Shown here one piece after another: positions 7,655-13,611 of a stretch of 13,611 nt of DNA. Numbering within the stretch: the stretch's first letter is position 1; every line of letters starts with the position of its first letter. The position numbers and the translations under genes are program-made. This DNA is from a bacterium (GTDB lineage Bacteria; Babelota; Babeliae; Babelales; JABDEC01), in assembly GCA_947486885.1 (NCBI GenBank), contig CANKVQ010000007.1:1-13611 (forward strand), read 5' to 3'. The notes beneath the pieces were generated by a model that did no database searches, had not been told where the DNA came from, and was given only the letters and a program-made list of their open reading frames with translations.

Positions 7655-9706
7655 ATGTATATTCAAGTTAGGCCACTACAAGGTTATCAAAAATCATTAA
7701 CCTATTCGGTCCCAACACACTGGATTACTCAACCTATAGTAGGTGATATTGTAACTGTACCACTACGTGGGCAAACTATTTTAGGCTCGATCGAAAAAAT
7801 CTTAATACCAAACCCTAATACCCCTTTACTAGATAATAATGGTCAAGTGATCAAAATTCGAGCGGCTTTAAATCACGAAATCACACTCAATCACCAAGAC
7901 TATAAGATTTTCATGAAAAACTTAAGTGGTTACTATCAAATACCAGTAAGCTATTTACTCAAAAGATTTTGGAGAGCACTAATAGCCCCTGAGATTCCCA
8001 CAGAGAGTAGCCTGGAAATTAGCTCCAAGACCAAAGCTCTTGAACAAACTGCTCCTGTGATAAATCTTACCACTGAGCAGCAACTAGTTTTCGACAATCT
8101 AATTAACCAATTAAACCCCGAAAATCGTAAATTTCAAGCTAATTTAATTCATGGCGTAACTGGCTCTGGTAAAACAGAAATTTATAGCAAATTAATTCAG
8201 GCTAATTTTGAACTGGGCTATAGCACACTTTTTTTATTACCAGAAGTTTCACTAGCCACTAATTTTGATCAAATTTTACGCGCTAAATTAACTACCCAAA
8301 TCCCAATTTTTAGTTTTCACTCGGGCACTACTATTACCCAAAAACGCGCCCTGTGGGACCAAGTACGCCAACAAAAACCGATTTTAATTATTGGGGTACA
8401 TCTACCAGTTTTATTACCAATCACAAATTTAGGTTTAATTTTAATTGACGAAGAACATGATCCTGGTTTTCAAGAAAAAAAACATCCACAAATTAATACC
8501 AAAGAGTGTGCGTTAATTCGTGCTAAAATTAATCAAATTCCAATTGTGCTTGGCTCAGCTACGCCATCAATCGCAGCGCTTTATAATATCGAAAAACACA
8601 GTTGGAATATTTTTAAACTTTATCAGCGCTATCGAGGTAATTTTCCTGAGATTAAAATAGTTAATTTGCGTGAAAGTCAACACAAACAACGTACGCAAAA
8701 TTTTTGGTTTTCACGCGAACTATTAGATGCAATCAAAGCGCGCTTAAATCGCCAAGAACAGACTATTATATTTCTCAATCGCCGCGGATATAGCTTCTTT
8801 ATTCAGTGTCACGAATGTGGTTTTATTCCCAACTGTCCTAACTGTTCTGTTAGTTTAACATTACACGCTGATCAGTCTTTGCGTTGTCACTACTGCGCAC
8901 TAACACAAGCTTACCCAACTAATTGTGATGGTTGTAAAATTAACACCAATAAGTTTATTAAAAAAGGCCTGGGTACTCAGCAAGTAGTAGATATCTTAAC
9001 TAAATTATTTCCAGCTGCTAAAATCGCTCGCGCTGATTTAGATATCACACGTAGTAAAAAATTGTGGCCCCAAATCGTGGCTGATTTTAGTGCTAATAAG
9101 ATCGATATTTTAGTTGGCACACAAACTATTACCAAGGGTTATCACTTTCCCCATGTCACACTAGTCGGCATTTTATGGGCTGATTTAAATCTACACTTTC
9201 CCATGTACAATGCCGCCGAAACTACACTGCAACAAATTTTACAAGTAGCAGGACGCGCTGGTCGCCAAAGCCCACATAGCGAGGTAATTGTACAAACGCT
9301 AACAGATCACCCAATTTTTAATTATCTCAACGAGTCTGATTATCTTAAATTTTACCAGACAGAACTCGCTAATCGCATAACACACAATTATCCGCCAATA
9401 GTGCGCTTAGTAGAATTAGAAATTAAGCACAATTCTGAAACACAGGTCAAACAAGATGCTTTAATTTTAAGCACAAAATTACATGCTTTTGCCCAAAAAA
9501 TTAATCCTACAAATAACTCCCAAAATTTAAAATATTTAGAAATTTTAGGTCCATCCAAGCCCCCCATTTCTAAAATCAAAAACTGGCATTTTCGTAAAAT
9601 TTATTTGAAAAGCAATAAGCTCGATATTATTATTCAGGCTTGGCAATATCTACAACAAAAACCAGTTATTAGCTCAGTGTTTTTTACACCTAATCCACTA
9701 CAATAA
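7655..9706 (+). CDS. priA: Primosomal protein N' (PriA replication-restart helicase)
   Basis: Superfamily 2 DNA helicase that recognises abandoned forks and starts reloading of the replicative helicase. The N-terminal DNA-binding region spans about 1-110. The helicase core has Walker A GVTGSGKT (167-174), the DEEH box (265-268), LGSATPS (299-305), and motifs V/VI in VGTQTITKGYHFP (487-499) and QVAGRAGR (530-537). The zinc-binding insert keeps all eight cysteines (385, 388, 394, 397, 411, 414, 424, 427). At 683 residues it is slightly shorter than E. coli PriA. Two segments are unusual. Motif Ib reads GVHLPVLLP (247-255) instead of the usual GxRSALF type. The loop after DEEH (269-284) lacks most of the aromatic and arginine residues normally found there. 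No Shine-Dalgarno sequence is visible before the ATG. The stop lies 2 bases from the convergent HAD gene. Confidence 0.97.
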   Translation: MYIQVRPLQGYQKSLTYSVPTHWITQPIVGDIVTVPLRGQTILGSIEKILIPNPNTPLLDNNGQVIKIRAALNHEITLNHQDYKIFMKNLSGYYQIPVSYLLKRFWRALIAPEIPTESSLEISSKTKALEQTAPVINLTTEQQLVFDNLINQLNPENRKFQANLIHGVTGSGKTEIYSKLIQANFELGYSTLFLLPEVSLATNFDQILRAKLTTQIPIFSFHSGTTITQKRALWDQVRQQKPILIIGVHLPVLLPITNLGLILIDEEHDPGFQEKKHPQINTKECALIRAKINQIPIVLGSATPSIAALYNIEKHSWNIFKLYQRYRGNFPEIKIVNLRESQHKQRTQNFWFSRELLDAIKARLNRQEQTIIFLNRRGYSFFIQCHECGFIPNCPNCSVSLTLHADQSLRCHYCALTQAYPTNCDGCKINTNKFIKKGLGTQQVVDILTKLFPAAKIARADLDITRSKKLWPQIVADFSANKIDILVGTQTITKGYHFPHVTLVGILWADLNLHFPMYNAAETTLQQILQVAGRAGRQSPHSEVIVQTLTDHPIFNYLNESDYLKFYQTELANRITHNYPPIVRLVELEIKHNSETQVKQDALILSTKLHAFAQKINPTNNSQNLKYLEILGPSKPPISKIKNWHFRKIYLKSNKLDIIIQAWQYLQQKPVISSVFFTPNPLQ

Positions 9707-9708
9707 GT

Positions 9709-10569
9709 TTACAATGCACCCACGATAGTTAAAATATTTTTGATAGCGCTATAATTACCATGGCACAAATGTAGTGTCTGAATCCCAACAGTCTGGGCCG
9801 CTAAAGTATTTAAATATTGATCATCGATAAAAATACAATCAGCACGGTCAAGCTCATAAGTATTAATTATATATTCATAAGCTGCTTTCTGCGGCTTAAT
9901 TAAACCAATGTTACCAGAAATTATTACATGTTCTGGTAAAAAATAAGTATCAAAAATATGGGCATATTTTTGTTTAACTAATCCAAATGAAGCTTCATCC
10001 CAATTAGACAAAACAAATAATACATTCTTGGGGGTACCATCAGAATTCTTGGCCTGATGACAATCATGCAATAGTTCTATACCAGCCATAATCGGTTCAG
10101 TGGTATTAGCTAAAATTTTAGGATTAAACATAGCTGCTAAAGTTTTTTGTACCAACGTTTTTTGATACTCACTAATAAAATATTTCTGTTTATCTAGGTG
10201 ACCTAAAAAATCATTTACCGACTGCATAAGCTCTTGATCAGAAATCACACCTGCTAACCACTTATCCATAATAATTGGCAAAGGCCGCCCCTCGTTGTCA
10301 GCTGCTACTATGCTTGGATATTCTTCGGCAGGATTAATTTTATTTAAAATATCAAATATTAATGGCTGTATATTAGGATTTTTTAAATCTAAAATTGCAT
10401 ATTTTATAAAGTAACTAAACCCAATATCACGTGCAAATTTAAATTTAGAAACTGTAAATAAAGTATTACCTAAATCCCAAATAATCGTTTTACTATCAAC
10501 TATTTTAATTTGTGAAAAAAACACTACAAATAACGCTATAGTTAAAAAATATTGTCTAAATTTATACAT
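9709..10569 (-). CDS. Membrane-anchored or exported HAD-family hydrolase
   Basis: Haloacid-dehalogenase-like phosphohydrolase of 286 residues with unknown substrate. Residues 1-6 are basic and about 7-25 are hydrophobic, so the protein is probably exported or anchored facing the periplasm. No clear AxA cleavage site is visible. Motif I is IIWDLGNTL with nucleophile D32, motif II is LSNWD with S188, motif III is GLIKPQ with K225, and motif IV is FIDDQ with D249/D250. The second motif I aspartate (the acid/base) is replaced by Gly34. The DLGN form is also known from YihX-like members, so activity is not excluded. A helical cap lies between motifs I and II (about 45-160). The ATG overlaps the end of the upstream small gene (ATGTATAA) and has no good ribosome binding site of its own, pointing to translational coupling. 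Confidence 0.85.
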   Translation of the reverse strand: MYKFRQYFLTIALFVVFFSQIKIVDSKTIIWDLGNTLFTVSKFKFARDIGFSYFIKYAILDLKNPNIQPLIFDILNKINPAEEYPSIVAADNEGRPLPIIMDKWLAGVISDQELMQSVNDFLGHLDKQKYFISEYQKTLVQKTLAAMFNPKILANTTEPIMAGIELLHDCHQAKNSDGTPKNVLFVLSNWDEASFGLVKQKYAHIFDTYFLPEHVIISGNIGLIKPQKAAYEYIINTYELDRADCIFIDDQYLNTLAAQTVGIQTLHLCHGNYSAIKNILTIVGAL

Positions 10570-10888
10570 AGTTTTTTAATAACTCTTCAATTTCTGTTAT
10601 CTCAGTCTGTATATTATTATTCTGAGCGGTTTTGGTTAAAAGTTTACGTTTTTTATAATTTAACCAGTCATGTTCAAATTTTTTGATTTTAATTTTAATA
10701 TTATCCAACTCTGTTTGATATTTTTTAATTAATTTAAGATTTTTTTGTTTAATCGCTACTTGCAAATCAGATTCAATTTCAGTCTTAACGGCTTCTAAAG
10801 AAGATTTTGGCACACTTACTGTGCTATAATTAATCATAAAATTGGTAATCATAAAAATAAGCCAAGTATATTTAAAAAACATTACCAT
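10562..10888 (-). CDS. Small membrane-anchored coiled-coil protein, function unknown
   Basis: I do not recognise a family. The 108-residue product has a hydrophobic N-terminal stretch (about residues 4-20, rich in Phe, Ile, Met and Leu), then a strongly charged Lys/Glu-rich region (about 28-106) with heptad-like spacing of Leu and Ile that should form a coiled coil. It therefore looks like a single-pass or secreted helical protein on the outer face of the inner membrane. GGAG (10896-10893) lies 4 bases before the ATG at 10888 and 10 before a second in-frame ATG two codons later, so the real start may be 10882. Its stop overlaps the start of the HAD gene by 8 bases, so the two are almost certainly made together and may act together. 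The palindromic promoter upstream is shared with the divergent carbonic anhydrase. Confidence 0.7.
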   Translation of the reverse strand: MVMFFKYTWLIFMITNFMINYSTVSVPKSSLEAVKTEIESDLQVAIKQKNLKLIKKYQTELDNIKIKIKKFEHDWLNYKKRKLLTKTAQNNNIQTEITEIEELLKNYV

Positions 10889-10908
10889 TGTGCTCCAAAA
10901 CTTTTTTA

Positions 10909-10936
10909 TTTTGCCTAAACAGTTTTACCTAAACAA
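10909..10936. repeat. 14-base tandem repeat in the divergent intergenic region
   Basis: TTTTGCCTAAACAG (10909-10922) is followed directly by TTTTACCTAAACAA (10923-10936). The two units are identical at 12 of 14 positions, and another TTTT follows. The shared core CCTAAACA appears twice with a 14-base period. It lies in the predicted leader of the coiled-coil gene and just upstream of the -10 box proposed for carbonic anhydrase, so it could be a regulator binding site or a local duplication. Confidence 0.6.
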
Positions 10937-10951
10937 TTTTTTTTCAAAAAA

Positions 10952-10963
10952 ATATTATAATAT
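10952..10963. promoter_or_regulatory. Palindromic divergent -10 region
   Basis: ATATTATAATAT is a perfect 12-base palindrome, so a consensus TATAAT is present on both strands: 10956-10961 on plus, toward carbonic anhydrase, and 10959-10954 on minus, toward the coiled-coil/HAD pair. Expected starts near 10968 and 10947 would give leaders of about 52 and 58 bases. Neither direction has a convincing -35 box. Confidence 0.4.
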
Positions 10964-11019
10964 ATCATTAGCATGAAAATTTAAGTTGTAAAAATATTTA
11001 GCTGGTCTGGGCAAACTAC

Positions 11020-11670
11020 ATGGTTTTTGATCAAGATATTAAAAAACTAATTACTGGCAATCACAAATTTAAAACTAAATTTTTCGATTCCAAAAACACT
11101 ATTTTTAACGAACTGGTCACTTTTGGGCAAAAACCAAAAATTATGTTGGTAACCTGTTCTGACTCTAGAATTGATCCTGCTATGATCTTTAATTGTCAAC
11201 CAGGTGAATTATTTGTGGTCCGTAATATTGCTAATTTAATTCCGCCATATGAGGATAACGACACTTATCACGGCACCAGTGCAGCATTAGAATTTGGCAC
11301 TTGTTTTTTAGATATTAAACATGTAATTATTTTGGGGCATACAAACTGTGGCGGAATTCGAAGCTTAATCGAAAATACTAATCAGGTACTAGATAAAAAA
11401 AATTATAGTTTTGTTGCTAAATGGATGGATTTAGCCAAACCAGCTTATGATCAAGTTATGGCTAAGTATCTTCACGCTACCTTGGAAGAAAAAATTATTT
11501 TATGCGAACAATATGCGCTAATAAATTCTTTGCAGAATTTATATAGTTTTCCCTGGATCAAGCGACATATTGATAATCATGATTTATCACTGCACGCTTG
11601 GTATTTTGATTTAACGACTGGTATAATTCATGCTCATGATCAACTAAAAAATCACTGGATTACGCTATAA
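11020..11670 (+). CDS. Beta-class carbonic anhydrase
   Basis: Zinc enzyme interconverting CO2 and bicarbonate. The 216 residues show the class signatures: CSDSR (46-50) giving zinc ligand Cys46 and the Asp48/Arg50 dyad, GELFVVRNIAN (62-72), HGTSAALEFG (84-93), and GHTNCGGI (106-113) giving ligands His107 and Cys110. No signal peptide is present, so it should be cytoplasmic, unlike most of its neighbours. The likely roles are bicarbonate supply for carboxylation reactions and pH balance, which is knowledge of the family and not visible here. The ATG at 11020 has no clear Shine-Dalgarno sequence. An in-frame TAG lies only seven codons upstream, so the start cannot move far. The gene ends 92 bases before glutamine synthetase without a visible terminator, so some read-through is possible. 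Confidence 0.95.
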   Translation: MVFDQDIKKLITGNHKFKTKFFDSKNTIFNELVTFGQKPKIMLVTCSDSRIDPAMIFNCQPGELFVVRNIANLIPPYEDNDTYHGTSAALEFGTCFLDIKHVIILGHTNCGGIRSLIENTNQVLDKKNYSFVAKWMDLAKPAYDQVMAKYLHATLEEKIILCEQYALINSLQNLYSFPWIKRHIDNHDLSLHAWYFDLTTGIIHAHDQLKNHWITL

Positions 11671-11685
11671 TTAAAAAGTACTAGG

Positions 11686-11714
11686 TTTACAAACCGAACA
11701 GATTTAAATAGAAC
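11686..11714 (+). promoter_or_regulatory. Candidate promoter for glutamine synthetase
   Basis: TTTACA (11686-11691, five of six matches) and TAGAAC (11709-11714, four of six) are 17 bases apart. The -35 box lies inside a small dyad GGTTT/AAACC (11684-11695). A second possible -10, consensus TATAAT at 11723-11728, has no good -35. Which of the two is used decides whether the dyad downstream is present in the RNA. Confidence 0.35.
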
Positions 11715-11755
11715 TTTAAGAGTATAATTTTGTACACCTAATATACTTCTTAAGG
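11714..11755 (+). promoter_or_regulatory. Leader dyad overlapping the glutamine synthetase Shine-Dalgarno
   Basis: The arm at 11714-11726 (CTTTAAGAGTATA) pairs with 11742-11755 (TATACTTCTTAAGG) over 13 base pairs, with one bulged T (11748), one G-U pair and a 15-base loop. The 3' arm contains AAGG of the ribosome binding site AAGGAG (11752-11757), which is 5 bases from the ATG. In RNA that includes both arms, such as read-through from carbonic anhydrase, the site would be hidden. As DNA, the same dyad straddles the TATAAT box and could be an operator. Confidence 0.55.
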
Positions 11756-11762
11756 AGCTGGT

Positions 11763-13193
11763 ATGAAACCAAATCGTACTAAATTGCTATCATTAGCATT
11801 ATTATCAATCACCCATTTAAATAACTACAATCATCAAATTGTAACCCGTAGTGGAGTTTATACGCCCAGCGAATCTTGCACTACCAGTAGTTGTGATACT
11901 GAAATTTTAGCTCCACACAAAACCACCACGCGCTCTTTGGTCGATGTCAATTTTGCTGAATTCGTATTTACAGACCTAAATGGGAACTTAAGATCGATTA
12001 CTGTGCCAGCTGCGCAAATTAAAACTGCACTTAAAAATGGCTTAAAGTTTGATGGTTCTTCGGTTGCTGGATGTACTGCTATTACTGATAGCGATATGCA
12101 TCTGACACCCGATAAAAATTCATCGATATTAATGCCCAAAAACTTGCGTGAAGAGCGCACAGCGCTGGTAATTTGTGATATTGGCCTATCTGAAACAGAA
12201 GTTCATGAATGTGATCCGCGTTATATTTTAAAGAAAATCACTCAAAGATTAGCCGAACAAAAATTACAGTTAAATGTTGGGGCAGAATTAGAATTTTATT
12301 TAGTTGATGCCGATAGTTATGAGCCATTTGATCAAGATAACTATATCAGCTGCAGCACTAGTATTGAAACTGAAAATTTTAAACAAGAGATTTTGTCGAC
12401 CTTAATTAACGCTGGTATTGTCATTGAAAAAATTCATCATGAAGTCGGACCTGGTCAATATGAAGTAGTCTTGCGCTATGCCGATGCACTTAAAATTGCT
12501 GACCATATTGTACTAACTAAATATATTATTAGATCAATTGCGCAAAAATATCATTTATCTGCTATTTTTGCGCCTAAACCATTTGCTAAAGTTAATGGTA
12601 GCGGCATGCATCTGCATTATAGTTTACAAAATACCGAAACTCAAAAAAATCTATTCTATGACCCTGAACATACTAGTTATCTATCTGACATTGCCCGTAG
12701 ATTTATTACTGGCAACCTAGATTACATGGTAGATGTTAGCGTGCTGTTTAACCCCACCGCCAATTCTTATGAACGCTTGGTACCAGATTTTGAAGCGCCA
12801 ATATTTATTTGCTGGGGCATCAAAAATCGCAGCGCTTTAATTCGCATACCACTGGTAAATAATAAACAAGATGACGCCATTAGAGCTGAATTACGCTGTC
12901 CTGATGCCTCATGTAACCCATATCTAGCTCTAGCTGCCCTAGGAGCAACAGGGTTGCAAGGTTTAATGGATGAGCATAGCGAGTACCCCTCAGCCATTAA
13001 AGTCAATCTCTATAAGCTTAATAATTCTGAAATCAAAGCTCTAAATATTCAATCGCTCCCCAAGACGCTTGAAGAAGCTTTAGTTAACTTTGAGCGCAGT
13101 AATTTCAACTTAGAGATTTTTGGCAAAAAACTGGTGACTGAGTTTATTAAAACTAAGCGTGCAGAGTTGGTTACTTCAGGAGAAAAACACTAA
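11763..13193 (+). CDS. glnA: Type I glutamine synthetase with N-terminal extension
   Basis: ATP-dependent synthesis of glutamine from glutamate and ammonia. The catalytic elements are complete: FDGSS (96-100, D97), GAELEFYL (173-180, E175/E177), HHEVGPGQYEV (225-235, E227), GSGMHLH (279-285, H283), NPTANSYERLVP (330-341, R338), flap Glu344 in FEAP, and AELRCPD (375-381, E376/R378). The spacing between E175 and E227 is about 30 residues shorter than in E. coli, and HHEVGPGQ is the alpha-type form. This is therefore GSI-alpha-like and probably not controlled by adenylylation, although a Tyr (417, NLYKL) sits near the equivalent site. About 45 extra residues precede the usual start. They begin with a basic segment and a hydrophobic LLSLALLSITHL (8-19), like a weak signal peptide, followed by a Ser/Thr-rich linker with Cys39 and Cys44. 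The strong AAGGAG at 11752-11757 fixes the ATG at 11763. Confidence 0.95.
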   Translation: MKPNRTKLLSLALLSITHLNNYNHQIVTRSGVYTPSESCTTSSCDTEILAPHKTTTRSLVDVNFAEFVFTDLNGNLRSITVPAAQIKTALKNGLKFDGSSVAGCTAITDSDMHLTPDKNSSILMPKNLREERTALVICDIGLSETEVHECDPRYILKKITQRLAEQKLQLNVGAELEFYLVDADSYEPFDQDNYISCSTSIETENFKQEILSTLINAGIVIEKIHHEVGPGQYEVVLRYADALKIADHIVLTKYIIRSIAQKYHLSAIFAPKPFAKVNGSGMHLHYSLQNTETQKNLFYDPEHTSYLSDIARRFITGNLDYMVDVSVLFNPTANSYERLVPDFEAPIFICWGIKNRSALIRIPLVNNKQDDAIRAELRCPDASCNPYLALAALGATGLQGLMDEHSEYPSAIKVNLYKLNNSEIKALNIQSLPKTLEEALVNFERSNFNLEIFGKKLVTEFIKTKRAELVTSGEKH

Positions 13194-13248
13194 AAACATA
13201 ACTTTTAAGGAAAACTCTAGTTAAGTTAAACTACTTTAGGTTAAAATT

Positions 13249-13291
13249 AGGGGTATAAATAGCATAATATTTGCAGATTGTACCCCTTTTT
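13249..13291 (+). terminator. Probable intrinsic terminator after glutamine synthetase
   Basis: AGGGGTA (13249-13255) pairs with TACCCCT (13281-13287), and the run of T extends to 13291. The 25-base loop can fold further through AAATA/TATTT. The GC-rich stem base followed directly by T is typical, but the loop is long. It lies about 55 bases after the stop codon. Confidence 0.6.
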
Positions 13292-13317
13292 ACAGCATTC
13301 CTGATATATGCTAAATT
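13289..13317 (+). promoter_or_regulatory. Putative extended -10 promoter for the secreted-protein gene
   Basis: TTTACA (13289-13294) and TAAATT (13312-13317) are 17 bases apart, and TGC directly precedes the -10 box, giving the extended -10 form. The -35 box overlaps the T-run of the preceding terminator. The start would be near 13324, leaving a leader of about 26 bases with a strong ribosome binding site. Confidence 0.45.
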
Positions 13318-13349
13318 GAGAATAATAAAATAATGATGGAGGTACCAAA

Positions 13350-13611
13350 ATGTTATTTCTTAATAAATATTTAAATCTTACTATATTATCAGCTATTTTG
13401 ACCCTGATGACAGGTTCAAATGCGCTTGCCTTAGAAAAAGTTAAAACTTTGTTTGGTTATTCAACTGCTAGCGCCGTGCCAGCTCCAACTCCAGCTCTAT
13501 CTTTAGCAGAACAGCTCCAGATTGCCATCACTGAGTTACAGGTTAATATGCCAAATGATCTAGATTTATCGACACTAAATCCAGCAGAAAGAGCCACCAT
13601 TGAAGCTATTG
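13350..13611 (+). CDS. Secreted protein of unknown function (5' part only)
   Basis: The frame stays open from the ATG at 13350 to the window end, giving 87 codons plus one base. GGAGG (13338-13342), 7 bases upstream, is the strongest Shine-Dalgarno sequence in the window. The N-terminus is a clear Sec signal peptide: Lys6, a hydrophobic core of about 8-22, and cleavage expected after Ala-Leu-Ala (25-27). The mature part begins LEKVKTLFGYS, then a short Ala/Pro-rich linker (about 40-49), then an apparently helical acidic region (50-87). No known domain is recognisable in this fragment. It has its own promoter and follows a terminator, so it is probably independent of glutamine synthetase. Export would need the Sec system, of which secF is encoded in this window. 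Confidence 0.75.
   Translation, partial: MLFLNKYLNLTILSAILTLMTGSNALALEKVKTLFGYSTASAVPAPTPALSLAEQLQIAITELQVNMPNDLDLSTLNPAERATIEAI

Noticed and set aside
11937..11939. TTG at codon 59 as the true glutamine synthetase start, which would remove the extension
   Set aside because: No Shine-Dalgarno sequence precedes it, while the upstream ATG has AAGGAG at ideal spacing. Kept only as the alternative to test.
11858..12160. Minus-strand open frame within the start of glutamine synthetase
   Set aside because: It overlaps the conserved catalytic region in antisense and has no promoter or ribosome binding site.

Overview
This window is AT-rich bacterial DNA, about one third G+C by eye, densely packed with conserved housekeeping genes (rho, secF, rpmA, polA, pyrG, priA, carbonic anhydrase, glutamine synthetase). 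Several short proteins or domains carry N-terminal export signals. The mix of low G+C, many N-terminally hydrophobic proteins and an exported-looking HAD hydrolase would fit a host-associated or intracellular Gram-negative lineage. Candidatus Dependentiae (TM6/Babeliae) is my best guess, but this is inference from style and not from a marker gene. No mobile element, CRISPR array, tRNA or rRNA is visible, and no stretch over 300 bases lacks a gene.

Layout. Positions 1-35 hold the first codons of a leftward gene with its own promoter and ribosome binding site. Positions 131-7549 are all on the minus strand and form two probable transcription units, pyrG-polA (5-base gap) and rpmA-secF-rho (46- and 91-base gaps), ending in a clear intrinsic terminator just after rho. 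A 151-base leader region separates polA from rpmA. Divergently from pyrG runs priA (+), which meets a minus-strand pair tail to tail with only 2 bases between. That pair is a small membrane-anchored coiled-coil protein followed by an exported HAD hydrolase, with start and stop overlapping. From a shared palindromic promoter at about 10952-10963 a beta-carbonic anhydrase runs rightward, then a type I glutamine synthetase, a terminator, and the start of a secreted protein cut by the window end.

How the genes work together. PolA and PriA serve replication, repair and fork restart. Rho controls transcription termination, L27 is a ribosomal protein, and SecF belongs to the export machinery that would handle the signal-bearing proteins on the right. 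Glutamine synthetase makes the glutamine that CTP synthase (PyrG) uses as nitrogen donor.

Most unusual points: a 13-bp dyad in the glutamine synthetase leader that could bury its Shine-Dalgarno sequence; an N-terminal extension of about 45 residues on that enzyme that looks like an export signal; a fully symmetric divergent promoter next to a 14-base tandem repeat; a changed motif Ib and aromatic-rich loop region in PriA; and low-complexity additions in Rho (ten serines) and PolA (Asn/Ser insert). I found no clearly new multi-gene system. The coiled-coil/HAD pair is the only locus of unknown function.
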